Positions 62,112-64,000 of a stretch of 64,000 bases of DNA are shown piece after piece. Each line of letters opens with the position of its first letter. Position 1 is the stretch's first letter. Below the pieces are notes generated by a model. The model searched no databases, was not told the origin of the DNA, and was given only the letters and a program-made list of their open reading frames with translations. A program made the position numbers and the translations under genes. Location of the stretch: contig VXBA01003435.1 of assembly GCA_013399895.1 (NCBI GenBank), forward strand, positions 1,497,457 through 1,561,456, written 5' to 3'. The stretch comes from Serilophus lunatus (taxonomy: Eukaryota; Chordata; Aves; Passeriformes; Eurylaimidae).

Positions 62112-63940
62112 TTACATTTTTAACACCTGGACATACTTGTAAAGTGCAGGATATCTGTCCATCCGAGTAGACAAATGAGCCCAATGCTGCAGGTTTGCAA
62201 GTGGGTTCATTCATGCAAATCAGTCAGTCCAAGTTCCAGATCCCTGAGGTGGTTTGGATGGTAGACAGCTTCTAGACACAACAGCTTCTAGCTATTGTCA
62301 GTGTGTTTGGTTTGTGTTGCCTGTTGCTCAGATTGCAGACTAATCTCCACGCTTCATTTTCCATGTCTATGTTCTTCATAAGATTCATGACTTTCTGATT
62401 GCAGCTCATATGATTCTGTACCTATAAGTAGCTGGAAGGCTGATGAGATTGAGATGAGACTGAGATGAGATAAGATGATAGGCTACCTGGAGCAGTACAA
62501 CTGTGTCACAATCAGTGAGTTTACCACAGCTCCTTCAAATAATCCAGTCAAAGAGAATTTTGCCAGTATCTCCACCTTAAGCCTATCATCAGTCTTGCTT
62601 TTTATGTGCTTGGTTGGCTGCTAGATTGGGAGGGACGAGAGGTTGAGAAATGGTTAATGGGGGCATGAACAAAATTACTTTTTTCTTCAGTTACTCCAAG
62701 GAATCTAAAACCTGAAGTTCTAACTAGACAGAGTGGAAGTAGCAGAATTCATTTAAAGCTACATTTTTTCAGGGTCAGCAAATAGGCTATTTACTACTAT
62801 GGGTCTAGTAATGTGAGTTTTCAGAACAACTTTAGGAATAGGTGAATTTATAAGTCATCTCCCTTGAAATGGGGCAGAGCTTTTATCTCATCTGCTTGAC
62901 ACTCAGGTCACTGGAAAATAAGTTAAAAAAAAAAATGAACTAGAGTGTATTCCTTAGTTAAGTCAACAGTTCCTCATCTATACGGTCAAGAAGAAAACCG
63001 GCCTCTGACTTCAGTAATGGCCTACAATTTTACTCAGATCTTTATAAGGTAGAGGAATATCCTCTCTCCACTAGGATACTTTGAAGTGAATTTGAAATAA
63101 GGCTGAAGTGGAAAAAAGCAGATTTCAGTAAAATGACTCAGTTTATGCAGTCATTACACAGGTGAGGGTTTGCTAGAGGTGAAGGTAAAAAAAGGTAATC
63201 TCAGTCCTGACAGCTGAAAATGAGGAAATAGAGGCGATGACTCGATTGTTTGCATGTTCTGTGTTTTATTTTAAGAGATGCTTTAATTCTGTTTAAGTCT
63301 ACCAATGTGCAAGCATTCTTAATACAGAGGCATGTGTGATAAGAATCCAGTAATTATCTACATATCACCAAAGTTCATATGCTTGCCAATCATTTGTATC
63401 AAGTTTCATTTGTAGTGCATGTTCTTTAAAAATTCAAAGTATCCCTTAAAAAAAAAGGAAAAAGGTGATTTAATTCTGCCTTGGAAACAACAGTCAGCTT
63501 ACTATGGCAGTTTTCAAGATAGATAAATTACTTAGGAAAACAGAAATGCACATGTGCAAATCTGTGGTCTCAGGACTTCCTCAGAAAAACAAACGCTTCA
63601 TTCAGGTGCATTCTAAATTTTGCTGTTAAAAATCAATTTATTAGTTTGGGTCCGTGAAGTTTGTGAATCAGGCTTTTGCATTTTTTCACCAATACCATGA
63701 AGTCACAAAGCAGTTTTTAATAATCTCTGCAATAATAACACTTTACAAGTTATTTGTACATCTGTTTCACTAGTCATATATATTTTTGGTTAAAATGCCC
63801 TGCTCTTTGCCTTGCAGCAGTGGCAGTTCTGGGCTCTTGCTGGAGTATTGGTGCATTTCTTGGGGCTGTGATTTAGCTACAGGAAAAGGAGCCATGAAGC
63901 AGACAGCAGGGTGAGAAGAGCTCCAGCAAAAACTTGGGAG
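62112..63940. other. AT-rich intergenic sequence
   Basis: No gene or bounded repeat recognised. A short degenerate GATGAGATTGAGATGAGAC repeat occurs near 62440-62475. Confidence 0.55.
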
Positions 63941-64000
63941 AGGAGAAGAAGAAGAAGCAGAAGAAGAAGCAGAAGAAGCAGAAGAAGAAGCAAAAGAAGA
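63941..64000. repeat. GAA/GCA purine-rich microsatellite running off the window
   Basis: GAAGAAGAAGAAGCAGAAGA-type repeat of GAA units interrupted by GCA, continuing to the last base. The full length is unknown. Confidence 0.95.

Overview
The window looks like 64 kb of a bird nuclear genome, probably a passerine (inference). Three things support a bird. Several 5'-truncated CR1 LINEs carry the avian 3' end, a repeated ATTCTRTGATT-type unit. There is a cluster of about 1.1-1.7 kb LTRs with 5-bp target-site duplications. The single recognisable gene is vertebrate, with a CpG-island first exon and very long non-coding flanks.

The only gene I can name is CADPS2 (calcium-dependent secretion activator 2, CAPS2), on the minus strand. 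Its first coding exon is 11736-12059, with a canonical splice donor at 11731-11735. A CpG island (about 11390-12640) covers the exon, 5' UTR and promoter. Positions 1-11735 are the start of intron 1; exon 2 and the other exons lie off the left edge. Everything right of about 12.6 kb is upstream of CADPS2 and holds no gene I can recognise. A few ORF-plus-splice-site combinations are listed as weak exon candidates.

The rest is mobile-element history. CR1 copies lie at 9.2, 10.4, 14.3-16.8, 23.0, 53.4-54.1 and 55.4 kb. At 14.3-16.8 kb a younger CR1 with part of its reverse transcriptase sits inside an older CR1. A retroelement cluster spans about 39.2-54.1 kb. It contains a complete solo LTR at 39256-40483 (duplication ATTTT), a decayed class-I-like ERV piece with LTR end, primer-site-like sequence and matrix-like fragment (42.7-43.9 kb), and a second complete solo LTR at 45893-47576 (duplication CCTTT). 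A third LTR of the same kind (about 50.9-53.3 kb) is interrupted by an opposite-strand LTR at 51724-52810, which contains a 613-bp run of N. A further solo LTR, minus strand, is at 61025-62106 (duplication CCATG). The window ends inside a purine-rich GAA/GCA microsatellite.

I found no operon-like system, CRISPR array, tRNA, rRNA or intact transposon gene. The most informative novelties are the nested, boundary-resolved LTRs, the CR1-in-CR1 insertion, and a few cryptic exon candidates that RNA data could confirm or dismiss.
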